64,000 nt of DNA from Breviolum minutum Mf 1.05b.01 (taxonomy: Eukaryota > Sar > Dinophyceae > Suessiales > Symbiodiniaceae): assembly GCA_000507305.1 (NCBI GenBank), contig DF239225.1:62001-126000 (forward strand), given 5' to 3'. Under the pieces are notes generated by a model that had not been told where the DNA came from, searched no databases, and saw nothing but the letters and a program-made list of their open reading frames with translations. The translations under genes were made by a program, and so were the position numbers. Shown piece after piece: positions 53,036 through 63,900 of the stretch; the first letter of the stretch is position 1, and every line of letters starts with the position of its first letter.

Positions 53036-53055
53036 TCCTTGCTATAGTCAAAGTA

Positions 53056-53056
53056 A

Positions 53057-53089
<33 letters not shown>

Positions 53090-53124
53090 CAGCAGCAGCA
53101 GCAGTAGCAGTAGCAGTAGTAGTA
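53056..53124. repeat. (AGT)n/(AGC)n microsatellite
   Basis: AGT units, then AGC units, then AGT/AGC alternation. Confidence 0.96.
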
Positions 53125-53246
53125 TCTGGGATACTGAGTGAGCTTGCTTGATACAACGGTGCGACTACACAGCCCTGGAACTCCAGAGGCCCAAGGCCTT
53201 GATTTTTTTCGTTTGAAACGGCCTTAGTTCGGAATTTCCGATCTTA

Positions 53247-53392
53247 CAAGGTGGGCCCACAACCAGTTGTAGATAGGGTTGTAACTCCCATAAGAATCAT
53301 ATAAGTAGGGTTTCTTCACCCCAATTCCTCATTTTTAAGGCCATTTATCGGTTATTTCACCTCATTTCTAATTGCATCCCAGGCCCACCTTG
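53247..53392. mobile_element. FB-J foldback element
   Basis: CAAGGTGGGCCCACAACC to CCCAGGCCCACCTTG, TSD TA. Confidence 0.83.
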
Positions 53393-53699
53393 TATCATGT
53401 GATGGCACGAAAGATAAAGCCGAAAAACGCAGAATCATAGGATCAGCGGGACCGTTTTATTACCTACATTAAGCACAAAAATTGATTCACGTAGAATAAA
53501 TATATCAGTCACATTGATTTTTGTTGCTGATTGGAACAGTTGATGCGAACACAAGAAAAATCAGCCTCAGATGGTACGGAATTTTTCGCCTGTGACTAAG
53601 GAGGTTCCTGGATTACTACTATGGTCTTCAGCCAGATGGAATGTTGGTTCCTCGTCCCAGACCTTCAGAAAAAACCAAACAAAAACAAACGAGCAAGGT

Positions 53700-53815
53700 A
53701 GGGGGCCATACTACCCAGATAAGTGATTATATTAATGAGGCATTCTACGGATCTCTAGTAACCAACCGGTAGAATGGGATGTCATAAGGATAAGGGTTTT
53801 GAACACAGTTGAACT
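53700..53815 (+). mobile_element. FB-C, diverged
   Basis: GCCATACTACCCAGATAAG, GATCTCTAGTAACCAACCGG, GAATGGGATGTCATAAGG. Confidence 0.6.
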
Positions 53816-53917
53816 GGTTTTTGGCTGATTTCTGAATCATCAACGATTGACCATTTTGTTTGGTTTTTCGCGTTCCAACCCATCCTCTGTTCTGTAAGGA
53901 TCCTTTTAAGCCAACTA

Positions 53918-54057
53918 CAAAGTGGGCCCCTACCAGTTCTTAGTTGAACTATGACCCCTATAAATGGCCTTACACATAGATAACTGGGGATATAACCCCT
54001 ATAAATGTAGTTATGACCCCATTCATAAGTGGTACGCTGGTAGCGAAACCCACCTTG
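53918..54057. mobile_element. FB-J foldback element
   Basis: CAAAGTGGGCCCCTACCAG to GCGAAACCCACCTTG, TSD TA. Confidence 0.82.
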
Positions 54058-54520
54058 TAGCAAAATGTCATGTTACAAGGTATCATGGGGATCCAGCTGC
54101 CCCTTTGCAGGAATCATTCAAACCGCCAGTTTATCCTTAGAAATATTGCCTTTTTGAGTCCTCATTTCTTGGGAAACGTGGTGATAGGAGCAGAGATTAC
54201 ACACCTGGTTGGTTTGTTCAGGATACTGTGGCAGCAACAAAGGATCATGGCCGCCATTCCAACCAGCATTGTCTAGTTTAGAACTTTTCCAGGAATGTGG
54301 TTGACCAGATTAACGAGTCTAAAGACCCTAAAGAAAGCTTACGTTCCCTCGAAAAAAAACAAGAAACTTTGAGATACTCCCCTCCCAATGATTGACATGT
54401 CCCCTAAAAAAGGACCATTTCAAAAGGAAACCGGATTTGTCTTCCAACCCGTCATTTTCGAGGTTTTTGAACTCCTAGTTTTCGGGGGAATACATTCATA
54501 TAGATTCATATTATATTCTT

Positions 54521-54619
54521 GAAGGCGGTGGTTTCAAATATTTGTTATTTTCATCCCTATTTGGGGAAGATTCCCATTTTGACTAATATTTTTCAGATGG
54601 GTTGGAAACCACCAACTAG
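54521..54619 (+). mobile_element. FB-A foldback element
   Basis: Left terminus changed to GAAGGCGGTGGTTTCAA; right TTGGAAACCACCAACTAG. Followed by an FB-Q end fragment. Confidence 0.8.
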
Positions 54620-54899
54620 TTGATGGTTCAGAAATCGCTTACCCACTTGAGTCGGCATCTCCACATCTCTCCCCGTTAGAGGGGAGCGATTCATCAGCCC
54701 CAACACTCCGAATTTGTTTTCCACGATCGCTGGGCCTACAGGATCCATATAGTTTTAAAATGGGGTGATATAACTAACTCTAAATACAAGGCTGGAAAAT
54801 CAATGGCTAACTGGGGTGATATAAAACCCCCTGTAAATGGAGTTGTTTTTTTTTAACTCCAGTTATAAGTGGATGGATGGTAATTAGGGCCTCACCTTG

Positions 54900-55140
54900 C
54901 CAAAAAATCCGCCCAAATGCGCCGGCAAGCGCAACGCCGGCAAGGTGGTGTACACCACTAACAATCAATGCCTCAGACGATGTGAGTTCCTACTGCCATG
55001 TTTCATTTGCACCAGCATCTGTGGCCCAGCATAGTCCTGCAGACAGCTCCACAAATGGAGTTCGAGTTCTGCGTTTGGTCAGCCGGAAAGTTAAAAACAC
55101 ACAGATGCAACAACCGCAAGAGGCAAAAAACAGGGTTTGA
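54900..55140 (+). CDS. candidate terminal exon, unknown product
   Basis: Open + frame ending at TGA 55138-55140: RPNAPASATPARWCTPLTIN, ASDDVSSYCHVSFAPASVAQ, SSTNGVRVLRLVSRKVKN. Ala/Ser/Pro-rich and GC-richer than its surroundings, between an FB-J remnant and FB-A 55210. No homologue recognised. Confidence 0.28.
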
Positions 55141-55209
55141 AGTCTTGTTGTGAAAAACTTGTCCCGGCCTTTTATGTTGGGTTTTGAAGGGCCTTATATC
55201 AATGATAAT

Positions 55210-55313
55210 CTAGGTGGTGGTTTCAAATATTTTTTATTTTCACCCCTATTTGGGGAAGATGAACCCATTTTGACTCATATTTTTTCAGATGGGTTGGTTC
55301 AACCACCAACTAG
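55210..55313 (+). mobile_element. FB-A foldback element
   Basis: CTAGGTGGTGGTTTCAA to CAACCACCAACTAG; flanks ATGATAAT / ATGATGAT suggest a short duplication. Confidence 0.84.
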
Positions 55314-56008
55314 ATGATGATATAAATATAAACTACTTTTTTTGTGGTGCTGTAAATTCTTCCAGAAAAAGAAGACATGAACTTGCAAACCCTGGAATTT
55401 GGATCCTCCCGAGGTTTATGGAACTGCAGTTGTTGACGCGAAGCCAACTGTCGATGCTTTTTGTACTCTCGTTTCAATGAGGTCAAGCTTCGAGTGGACT
55501 GGAAAAAAGAACTCGAGTTTTTTTGTTTTTGATATATGAAAAACATGTACGGACTTTTGTGTATTCTAATTTCTTTGGAACCTGGATTTTGATTGTTTGG
55601 ATTGAGCATGTGACAACTCGAAAACTATCATGTCATGAATGGGAATGGAAGCCCATTTGCTTAGGTTTCCTCCCGCCCCAGAAATGAGTATGGAACTGTT
55701 GGCTTGAACATTTTTTTTAAATTCCTACTGGGGAAATGCATGATTATGATCTGGCAGGTGCTTAGTGATGAACACATGAGCAATTTCGATGGCCATTTCG
55801 GGATGCAATCGTAACCGCTCGGATCATTACATTTTTAGGCCCCGGAATCCCAAATTAGACCCTTCACCTTCCACTGTTTATTGGGAAGGGTTTTCTCTAT
55901 CAGAAGCTACGGGATGTCGATGGTACTCAGGAAATAGATTATAACCCCTAGATAAACAACATGGGTACACTGTTAGGGGTACACCGAATTGTCCCTTGAC
56001 TTAGGGTA

Positions 56009-56132
56009 CTGGGATGTCCATGGAAGTGATCGTAACTAGTTAGTAAGTTGGTTGATTTCACCTACTTAATGGACTTATAACCTACTTATATAGGGGTTAT
56101 AACCCAGTTACTGAGTACCATGGACATCCCAG
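56009..56132. mobile_element. FB-T, reversed
   Basis: CTGGGATGTCCATGGAAG to ACCATGGACATCCCAG, TSD TA; interior nearly identical to the 40028 copy. Confidence 0.86.
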
Positions 56133-56486
56133 TAGGTAGTAAATGGATACATATTCTTTTTATGTCGGTTGGAAGTCCTGTAAATAGGTGAACTAGCCCA
56201 ACTTATGATCACGATCGTGAATCGATCACGAACCCAGCCGGACACCCGGATCTATGGATTTTGATGTTTTCTACGACGAAATTGAACATGTCAGTGTTTG
56301 AGGGAAAAAAATGGTCCAAGAAGGGTGATATATTTGGGGCCTGCCTTTGAAGAAATTGGTTCGTTTTTGCCCCCACCATGCAAACCCAGGGCCAAATATT
56401 TGGGGATTTAGAAATAGTTCACAAAACTATATCAACCAAAAGGTGAGGTTAAGATTGGTGTTTAGGAGACTTTTTCCATGACATAA

Positions 56487-56584
56487 CTAGGTGGTGGTTT
56501 CAAAGATTTTTTATGTTCACCCCTACTTGGGGAAATGATTCAATTTGACTAATATTTTTCAAATGGGTTGAAACCGCCAACTAG
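56487..56584 (+). mobile_element. FB-A foldback element
   Basis: CTAGGTGGTGGTTTCAA to TTGAAACCGCCAACTAG; near consensus. Confidence 0.85.
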
Positions 56585-57566
56585 GAAATACTGTTACCCT
56601 TAGGATCCATGTAAGGTGTATTTACCTATATACATGTTGTTGATTTAGGGAGCATGGATTGTTCGGGTCTGGCTTATACTTCAGCCAAATTCTGCACTGC
56701 AATTTGTTGGGCATTTTGGAGGATCCAAACAATTGCCACTGAAAAAACATGTTTGATCACTGCCACTCCCAACGGTTTTTGGGGGTTTCTCCACACTTCT
56801 TAGCCATTTATAGGGGTTATAACCCCCATTTATAGCTGGGATTTTGGTTCCATCTTGTAGTTGCTTGCAAACTGGAACAGCATGGATTCTGGATGGAGAA
56901 AGCAGTGGGCAAAACTCGTAGCCAGGAAGCCGCTGTGATTGGTGGGGCAACCGTCGCCTATATCAATAGATCAAATAGATGAGTTAAGTGGTTTCAATTG
57001 TGTTGTTTTTCCTACCCCTAATGATGGGAAAATGATCAAACTTCAATTTGATCAAGATGGTTTCTTGGGGAAATGATCCAATTTGACTGTAGGGATCTTG
57101 CAAAAAAATATATATGTTGTTCTCATGTTTTTTGTGTGAGAAAAAAAACAAGCACCACGTAACTAGAGAGGAGTCTTATTGGAAAATCTCGGTTTCAAAC
57201 AGACAAACTTCTTACCTTTGAACCATTTTTTTGCACAAAGACCTCAAGGCCCATGGGAAATATATTAACTAAGCATAACTAAACTGCATGAGCAATATAT
57301 GAAAAATGCTGAGACTTTGTGTGTGTTCTTGTTCTTGTTTTTGTTTTTGTTTTGGGGGGAGCATCGTCAAGCTGAATTTGGGATGGTTTGAACCTTACAA
57401 AATCTCCTTTGGGCACCCCTATGACGTAAAAAAGATGGGATGATATTTCTAAGAAACAAATTTCAGTTTTTGTTTGTTTAAGGTGATGCGTTATATCTTT
57501 GTTCTCTCCCATGGGTAAATTATCATTAAACCACCAATTGGGGAAAAAAAAAATCCAAGCATCTAA

Positions 57567-57680
57567 CCCTAAGAATCCAGACCCCTCCCCAGAGTAGGAT
57601 TGATGGTCTCAATCCCATCCCCACAATAGGATTATATATAGGGAAAATCCCGTTCTTAGGACATATCTGGATCCTTAGGG
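57567..57680 (+). mobile_element. FB-M inserted at the end of an FB-V
   Basis: CCCTAAGAATCCAGACCCC to CATATCTGGATCCTTAGGG, TSD TAA; lies just after TTCCAAGCATC-type FB-V sequence. Confidence 0.86.
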
Positions 57681-58203
57681 TAAGTAAAAGTCCCTGAATT
57701 AGCGCAAAAAAAACCACTTGCTGTCACCTTACCAAATACCCCAGACCTTAGAAAAGTAAAAACCAATATACATTGGGTTGTCCCCCCCCCCTTTCCAGTA
57801 TACAGTATGCCCTGGAAAATGAAGGTTTTGTAACAACCACCCCACCCCCTCCTCAAAATGTAAACATCCTTGGCAGGGGAGATAACCCCAAAATATACAT
57901 ACCCTAGTTTTCCAAATACCTCCTTTTCAGGTGCCTTGGAAGTTTCGGAAAATATTTAATCTACAGAGTTCTCAGTGTAAGCCCGGAAGATACTTCCCGA
58001 CTGAATTTTGCTGCGGGACCACCATTCATTTTTTGCGAATCACCGTTTTGAAAGCCAAAACGGTTTTTTTGCTGCGTTTGGAGTTTTAAACTGCCATGAT
58101 ACAAAGTTGCGTGCAGCAAAAAACAGAGGCGTCCCGGAGTTTTCGTTGAGATGAAACCCCGTCAAAAAACGAATAGACTCTGGTAAACTAACATACTGTT
58201 ACA

Positions 58204-58273
58204 CTGTTGATGGTTCAGAAAAATGCTGCACATGTTGTATATGAAGTCCATGGGATGTCTGAACCATCAACAG
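58204..58273. mobile_element. FB-Q, short copy
   Basis: CTGTTGATGGTTCAGA perfectly inverted against TCTGAACCATCAACAG. Confidence 0.83.
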
Positions 58274-58800
58274 TAGCAATGGAAAATGGACCCGGATTGA
58301 AGATGTGTTTCCTGTTTGAAATTTGTGGATACAGTATCCCATTGCGATGTTAGCTTACCCAGAGGGTAGTTCAACTTCAGATCTTTGGAGGTTTTACATA
58401 CCTTCCCGAAGTTTAACAGCGAGTTTTCCCCTGAAAAGTTACCAAAACGCAATAGGAAAAGGAGTGTCTTCCAACCAGTATTGTCAGGGGTGAGCTGTTT
58501 AACTTGTTTTTTTTTGCCCCGAAACTTGCGGTTCCAGAATCATATGAGGGCTTGAAATACAGGCGCAGATCGTACCAACCCTCAGGACGGGGTTTGCTAC
58601 ATTGGGTTATAAGACTTATAAGTTATAAAGCTACTTATAAAAGGGGTATATTGGGGTTATAACCCACTGACTAACCCTCAGGAAATGCTCAAACAGTCAA
58701 ATTTCGACCCTGAAATACTTAACGACTTAAATGTTGAAAGAGACACATGGCAGGGATAAAAACATCACCGAACAAAAATGTAGCGAAAAACCTTTGACTT

Positions 58801-58906
58801 ACCCTTTGGTAAACTAACATAAGCCATGGAAAATCACCATTTTCAATAGGAAACACATCTTCAAAGGGTCCATTTTCCATTGCTATGTTAGTTTACCGGA
58901 GGGTGA
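58801..58906. mobile_element. FB-P foldback element
   Basis: CCCTTTGGTAAACTAACATA inverted against TATGTTAGTTTACCGGAGGG; long pairing arms. Confidence 0.82.
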
Positions 58907-58973
58907 TAAATAGTTCAGTTCGAACAATATCAAACCATTCACCAAACCCTATGCAATCCATACATACTTTATA

Positions 58974-59104
58974 TGAGCTACGAAAAAAAACCTGGTTGGT
59001 TAGGTTATATAGGAGGTGAAATCCTACCCAGTTATATAGGGATTATAATACACCACTATAAGGATCCCTATTAACTATAAGTAGGAGTTTTTTTTCGTGG
59101 CTCA
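58974..59104 (+). mobile_element. FB-C, best terminal inverted repeats
   Basis: TGAGCTACGAAAAAAAACC inverted against GTTTTTTTTCGTGGCTCA; whole interior folds (GGTTGGTTAGG, CCCTATTAAC). Confidence 0.83.
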
Positions 59105-59229
59105 TATGAGGTTCGGTGTTTGAGTTTTAGGTCTGTAATTCTATGGGGTCGAGTCCAGTCATGACATCTTCTCAGTGAAAAAAACGGTGTGGCGCCACAA
59201 TGTCTAGTAATGTCTAGTAGTACTTTTTG

Positions 59230-59352
59230 ATGTCCTGTGACGGAAGTTAGGATCAATGGTTAATAAATGGGTTAGAACTTATAACCTCCTTATGGGGTAT
59301 GTTGGGGTTATATATCCCACTACCTTTAAGGTAACTTCTTGAAACATCGAAG
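59230..59352. mobile_element. FB-I, diverged
   Basis: TGATGTCCTGTGACGGAAG to AACTTCTTGAAACATCGAAG; directly before FB-D 59359. Confidence 0.65.
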
Positions 59353-59358
59353 TGGGTA

Positions 59359-59500
59359 CTTGGAGGATCCCATTTAGTAAATGGTAAATAACCATGGTTA
59401 GTAAGTCCCCTAAGTAGGGTTATTCCCCTTCCAAAAGGGCTAAATGGCTTATAAATGGGGCTTACTAACCACTTACATCCACTGGGATGCTCCCCCTAGT
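59359..59500. mobile_element. FB-D foldback element, degraded right end
   Basis: CTTGGAGGATCCCATTTAG to GGGATGCTCCCCCTAG; abuts the GC-rich candidate exon 59501-59668. Confidence 0.8.
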
Positions 59501-59668
59501 GACCCTCGTTCCTTAACAACGACGCTGGTCGGGTACCGAGATCGACATGTGCAACATCGCTCTCTCCGTGGATGCAACAGCGCCAAAGGCGCCACGGGGG
59601 GAGAAATCTTGGGATCGCAAACGGCGCCAAACGGAAGGGGCTGCACCATCATGGAAATGTACCTTAAG
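59501..59668 (+). CDS. candidate GC-rich exon after FB-D
   Basis: Directly after the right end of an FB-D (ending CCTAG). One frame is open from there to AAG/GTCAAA: PRSLTTTLVGYRDRHVQHRS, LRGCNSAKGATGGEILGSQT, APNGRGCTIMEMYLK. GC content is clearly above the surroundings. Other frames are also open. Confidence 0.28.
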
Positions 59669-59931
59669 GTCAAAATAGATGGCTTGCCGATACCAATTTT
59701 GGGTAGGTTAGTAAAGATTTAGTATTTTGGGTCCTAAATTCAACCAATATGTAGGGACGGCTAGCCATCTATTTTTCAATTACTGTAAGGGAATGCCACA
59801 CCCAATAAAAACATGATCCAAGAGGTAAGAAACGTTTTTTCTAAAATTGTGGGAACGACTTGCATGGTACATATCCTTTGACACCTCCAAAATTTGTTGG
59901 ATACTAAAGGATCTGTTCTTAGGACAACTTG

Positions 59932-60043
59932 GGTACACCGTGGAAAATTAAGATGGAACCCAAATAATGAAGGTTTGGTTCAGATGAGTTTCCTTTTTAA
60001 GTGTAGATGATTTTTAGGTTCCAGTTGTTAATTTTCAAGGGTT
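59932..60043. mobile_element. FB-O relative
   Basis: ACACCGTGGAAAATTAAG to GTTAATTTTCAAGGG-type right arm. Confidence 0.55.
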
Positions 60044-60154
60044 GTTAAGGCCCAAGAAATCATGGCAGGCGTCATCCCTTAATAAAGGCTGGCTGTTCCT
60101 TAGGGGAACGTGCCAATGGAAGGGGGGGGTGGTTCACAGTGAGAAGATACATAC

Positions 60155-60268
60155 ATTCCGGAAAACTAACATATCTAACATGGAACCTGAAAATACCCCA
60201 AACGGAAAAGGAGAAACATCTACAAACCAGCAATTCTTGGGTTCCAGCCGTTAGTTTTCGGAGGTGTA
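60155..60268. mobile_element. FB-O relative with tandem terminal motif
   Basis: CCGGAAAACTAACATATCTA and GTTCCAGCCGTTAGTTTTCG pair. Confidence 0.65.
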
Positions 60269-60360
60269 ATCATCAGCATTTTATGAGTGCACTGTCAGTT
60301 AGTAGATTTCGCTATCCACTCGGCAGGATCCAAGGTCATATGTCTTCCCAATATCATGGT

Positions 60361-60465
60361 CTAGGTGGTGGTTTCAAATATTTTTTATGTTCACCCCGAA
60401 AATTGGGGAAGATTCCCAATTTGACGAGCATATTTTTCAAATGGGTGGTTGAAACCACCAGCTAG
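60361..60465 (+). mobile_element. FB-A foldback element
   Basis: CTAGGTGGTGGTTTCAA to TTGAAACCACCAGCTAG; flanks ATGGT on both sides. Confidence 0.85.
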
Positions 60466-60668
60466 ATGGTGATTTTTCTAAGGCTACTCCCCTTGGCTGC
60501 CACCCTTACTTGTGTCCAAGGGGAGGGGGTTTAACTGCGAAGCCTCCTAGCATTTGGAACCTTAAGAATCCCATTTTCACACACATCGAAATGGTACACC
60601 TCTGAAAACTAACGGCCCAAACAAACCAACCTGAAAATACCCCCAAAAGGATAATAACTAACCAAACA

Positions 60669-60772
60669 AATCCATGTATGGTATATGATTTACCTATAAA
60701 CATTTACCATATTTTACTCCCAAAAACACCCAAATGTAGGTAAATATACCTACCATACATGGATGCTTTGGG
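60669..60772. mobile_element. FB-B foldback element
   Basis: AATCCATGTATGGTATATG inverted against CTACCATACATGGATGC; interior has its own TTTACC/GGTAAA pairs. Confidence 0.75.
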
Positions 60773-60774
60773 TC

Positions 60775-61240
60775 TACCAACTACCATTTTTGGGGTTGTG
60801 TCTTTTTTTTGGAGGTCCAGTCATGTCATGAAGAGTCGTGGATGACTGAAAGAGGCATCTCATTAACGGGTTTTCTGAACTCACATTGTTGCTCCAGTCA
60901 TCAAGACCCTTTGTTATTCTGCTATTGCAAGTTGAAAGGGTGAATAAAGATTGGACGCCAGTTCATTACCTGAGCAGTGTTTGAGATCTATGTTTGTCAT
61001 GTAGAGAAGTAGATTGATTACAATCATACATATAGAGGACTACAGATATATTTATTTGATATCTTATGCGTTAATTCTGATAAGATCTCACTGACACAAT
61101 TTCCCCTTTATACATGGTGATGCAACACAGGGAAGATTTCTCAAAAATAACTTTAGATGTTCAAACACTTCGAGGTTGGTAAAAAAAAAAAAGGTGGTGT
61201 CTCTCAACCAACATCAGCAACATCAAAAATCCATGGTATC
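60775..61240. other. unassigned stretch
   Basis: Between an FB-B and an FB-G remnant I see no repeat family, long frame, RNA gene or clear splice pair. Confidence 0.5.
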
Positions 61241-61376
61241 GGATACAGTCCCCGAATAAACTAGCAGCAAAATGGCATTTTTTTCAGGTGCTTTTCTTAC
61301 TGTTAGTTTCAGGGGTTGGGTAGTTAACTCTTGTTCGAATCTGCGATAAACTTCCAGTCAACCAACTCCTTCTGTT

Positions 61377-61498
61377 CTTGGATGTACCAGGAAGATAGTA
61401 AATGGTTAGTAAGTGGGTTATACCCCCAATATACCCCATTTATAGGTAGGTTATAACCCATTTACTAATCATTTACTAACTTCCTGGGACATCCAAGT
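61377..61498. mobile_element. FB-I, near-perfect palindrome
   Basis: CTTGGATGTACCAGGAAG to CTTCCTGGGACATCCAAG; arms pair along GTTAGTAAGTGGGTTATA. Confidence 0.87.
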
Positions 61499-61614
61499 TG
61501 GAGATAAACTCAATATAAACTCATGCCACCTTCAAAAACGGGAATCCTCAGAAAGGGTGTTACTAAACCCTCTGAGTAAAGAGTGTGTAGACTCCGTGTA
61601 CCCGAAAATTCGGG

Positions 61615-61709
61615 ATGAATTGATGGTCTAATTCCATCCCATCCCCAGGTCATAGGATTTTTTCGGGGGAAATCCCAAAATCTTAGGACTTATATCTGGA
61701 TCCTTAGGG
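61615..61709 (+). mobile_element. FB-M, left end decayed
   Basis: GATGGTCTAATTCCATCCC to TATCTGGATCCTTAGGG. Confidence 0.72.
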
Positions 61710-62001
61710 TAATTGCAACCGGAATTGCAGAGGAATAGTTTTCACCCTGGCTAAAACACCATTTTCCACGACTGAAGTCCTTCATACAACAATGGTGTTT
61801 TCCAAACTGATGTGTTGACACGTCAATTAAGCATTGAAAAAAGCCTGGTTCTTTGGGTTATCCCCCTGGGATTGTGGAAACCTTTTCTTTAAAGGAGATT
61901 TGGTCAAATTGACCATTGTGGAAAAATCCGGATGTTTTTTGCAAAGACTAGTTTCGCAGAAAATTCTTCACGCGGCCTTTTTGTCGGTTTTGACTCATTT
62001 T

Positions 62002-62111
62002 CCCTAAGAATCCAGACCCCTCCCTAGAATAGGATTGAGGGTCTCAATCCCATCCCCAGAATAGGATTATAGGGGAAATCCCTTTCTTAGGACATATCTG
62101 CATCCTTAGGG
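62002..62111 (+). mobile_element. FB-M, near consensus
   Basis: CCCTAAGAATCCAGACCCC to CATATCTGCATCCTTAGGG. Confidence 0.85.
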
Positions 62112-62355
62112 ACAGATATTTGCCGACAAAAACCCTGTTTTTTTTTTGTTGGCTAAACACCGTTCCACCGTGCCTCGCAGCGAAATTTCCCTTGCTTAGT
62201 TGAAACCACGTGGACAACGGGCCGTTCCGCGATTTCGCATATGAAAAACAAATCCGTGTGGTTCATGGACATAAAACGCTGTAGCAGTTGATACTCTACA
62301 TCAAAACAAATCCACCCAGGATGTTGGATGTGGATATTCACAGCATGATACATAT

Positions 62356-62453
62356 CTATGTGGTGGTTTTAAATATTTTTTATTTTCATCCCTACCTGGG
62401 GAAACGAAGAAATTTGACTAATATTTTTCAGATGAGTTGAAACCACCAACCAG
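62356..62453 (+). mobile_element. FB-A foldback element
   Basis: CTATGTGGTGGTTTTAAAT to TTGAAACCACCAACCAG. Confidence 0.82.
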
Positions 62454-62673
62454 ATGATATTCATATATTTACATTATAATTTACAGAATGATCAATTTCT
62501 ACACACATTTTTTGTGGTCCAGGACCTTTGTGCTTTGCGCCTCTTGATTTTTCATCATCCAACAAAAGCCGGTAGTTCTCAACTCGCATGGCCTGTTTTT
62601 TTTTCTTGGTGACCCATAAAAAAAGAACACACATCTTAACTTACAACGGAATGGTATCAGATTATACATGCTA

Positions 62674-62774
62674 CACTCCGGTAAACTAACATAGCAATGG
62701 GAAATCCACCATTTGAAGATGTATCTCCTATGGAAAATGGTGGTTTTTCATTGCTATGTTAGTTTACCAGAGGG
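62674..62774. mobile_element. FB-P foldback element
   Basis: CTCCGGTAAACTAACATAGC inverted against GCTATGTTAGTTTACCAGAG; TSD TA. Almost perfect hairpin. Confidence 0.85.
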
Positions 62775-63150
62775 TATAGGTGATAGAATTCAATTAATTC
62801 GTCTCACCACTTGATTGTTGCTGGACATCAAGTGGTATGAATGTTCCATGATTTGAAGTGTTGTTTCCGTTGTTTCCTTTAGCACCACGGATCATCCAAA
62901 CTCGAGCGGAGATGCGCCGCGATCTGGAGGACTCAAGTTGTGATTGTTGTGCTTGGTGTGCCAGGGAGGTTTAGAAGATATGTTTTTCCTTATCAAATGG
63001 CTGATATCTACCCTCTGGAAAACTAACATTTTGAACCCCAAAGTCATGAAGGTATTAGTTGAGAGTGATTTTCCGGATCTCAAAGTATAGGTCATCGGTC
63101 TTAGGTTCCTTTCGCCGTTAATTTTCAGGTAAGTGTATGCTTGATGACAT

Positions 63151-63235
63151 ACCCAGATGCTCAATATGTTTGATATATTTACCTACATTTGGCCTATAAA
63201 TGTATGGTTTTCATGTAGGGATGTTGATACATTTG
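63151..63235. mobile_element. FB-B, variant ends
   Basis: CCCAGATGCTCAATATG (as at 42697) with ATATTTACCTACATTTGG; right arm decayed. Confidence 0.6.
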
Positions 63236-63275
63236 ATACCGGGGGACATGAACCTCGCAAACCCTGACAGCTACG

Positions 63276-63512
63276 ACTTGTTTTTGTTGGTGATTGTTCA
63301 ACGGATTCTACCATGGTACATCACCATTAAACCGCCAGTTAGGATGATAATGATACCGTTGATGGACAAAATCCTGCAGCACCAAGGATGATGATTATCC
63401 CATTATTTATAGGATTTTTATAGGGTTTTAACCATTCCAGGTGGTGCAGGATTTCTGAACCCTTAACAGTATCTATTGCTTTTTCCAAGCATCAAACGGT
63501 CGCAAATCCAAG
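63276..63512 (+). mobile_element. FB-V split by FB-Q
   Basis: CTTGTTTTTGTTGGTGATTG left, TTTTTCCAAGCATCAAACGG right to CGCAAATCCAAG; FB-Q in between. Confidence 0.78.
63356..63469. mobile_element. FB-Q nested in FB-V
   Basis: CCGTTGATGGACAAAATCC to GGATTTCTGAACCCTTAACAG, TSD TA, inside FB-V 63276-63512. Confidence 0.8.
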
Positions 63513-63647
63513 TTTTGAAAATGGCTCAATGATGGAGCCTGAAACGTAAACGCTGGAAAAGGCTGGAAAGGATTTTGTTTCTGTTTCTACGAGTCCCAAA
63601 AACCATTCTGAGACACTGTAAAAAGGCTAACCTATAAAATGACTATG

Positions 63648-63759
63648 CCCTAGGGATCCAATCACCTTGTCAAAGGGTGATTGGGGTGTCCAATCAGCTC
63701 CGAAAAGCACAGTATATAGGTTTCATTTCCATCCTCAGAAGGTGATTGGATCCTTAGGG
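63648..63759 (+). mobile_element. FB-L foldback element
   Basis: CCCTAGGGATCCAATCACC to GGTGATTGGATCCTTAGGG, TSD ATG; longer terminal pairing than other copies. Confidence 0.87.
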
Positions 63760-63810
63760 ATGGTTCAAACAGGATTGGACCCTCCAAAAATACAACATGC
63801 CGATACTACT

Positions 63811-63900
63811 CATAGGATCCAGGTATGGACTATTTACCCACATTTGCTGCAAATTTAAGCCAAATGTAGGCAAATATTCCATGGATGGAGCATTTGGGTA
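63811..63900. mobile_element. FB-B foldback element
   Basis: CATAGGATCCAGGTATGG to CCATGGATGGAGCATTTGGG; centre TTAAGCCAAATGTAGG. Confidence 0.72.

Noticed and set aside
56941-57110. Possible degraded FB-A
   Set aside because: Only TTCTTGGGGAAATGATCC and scattered bases match; both termini are missing.
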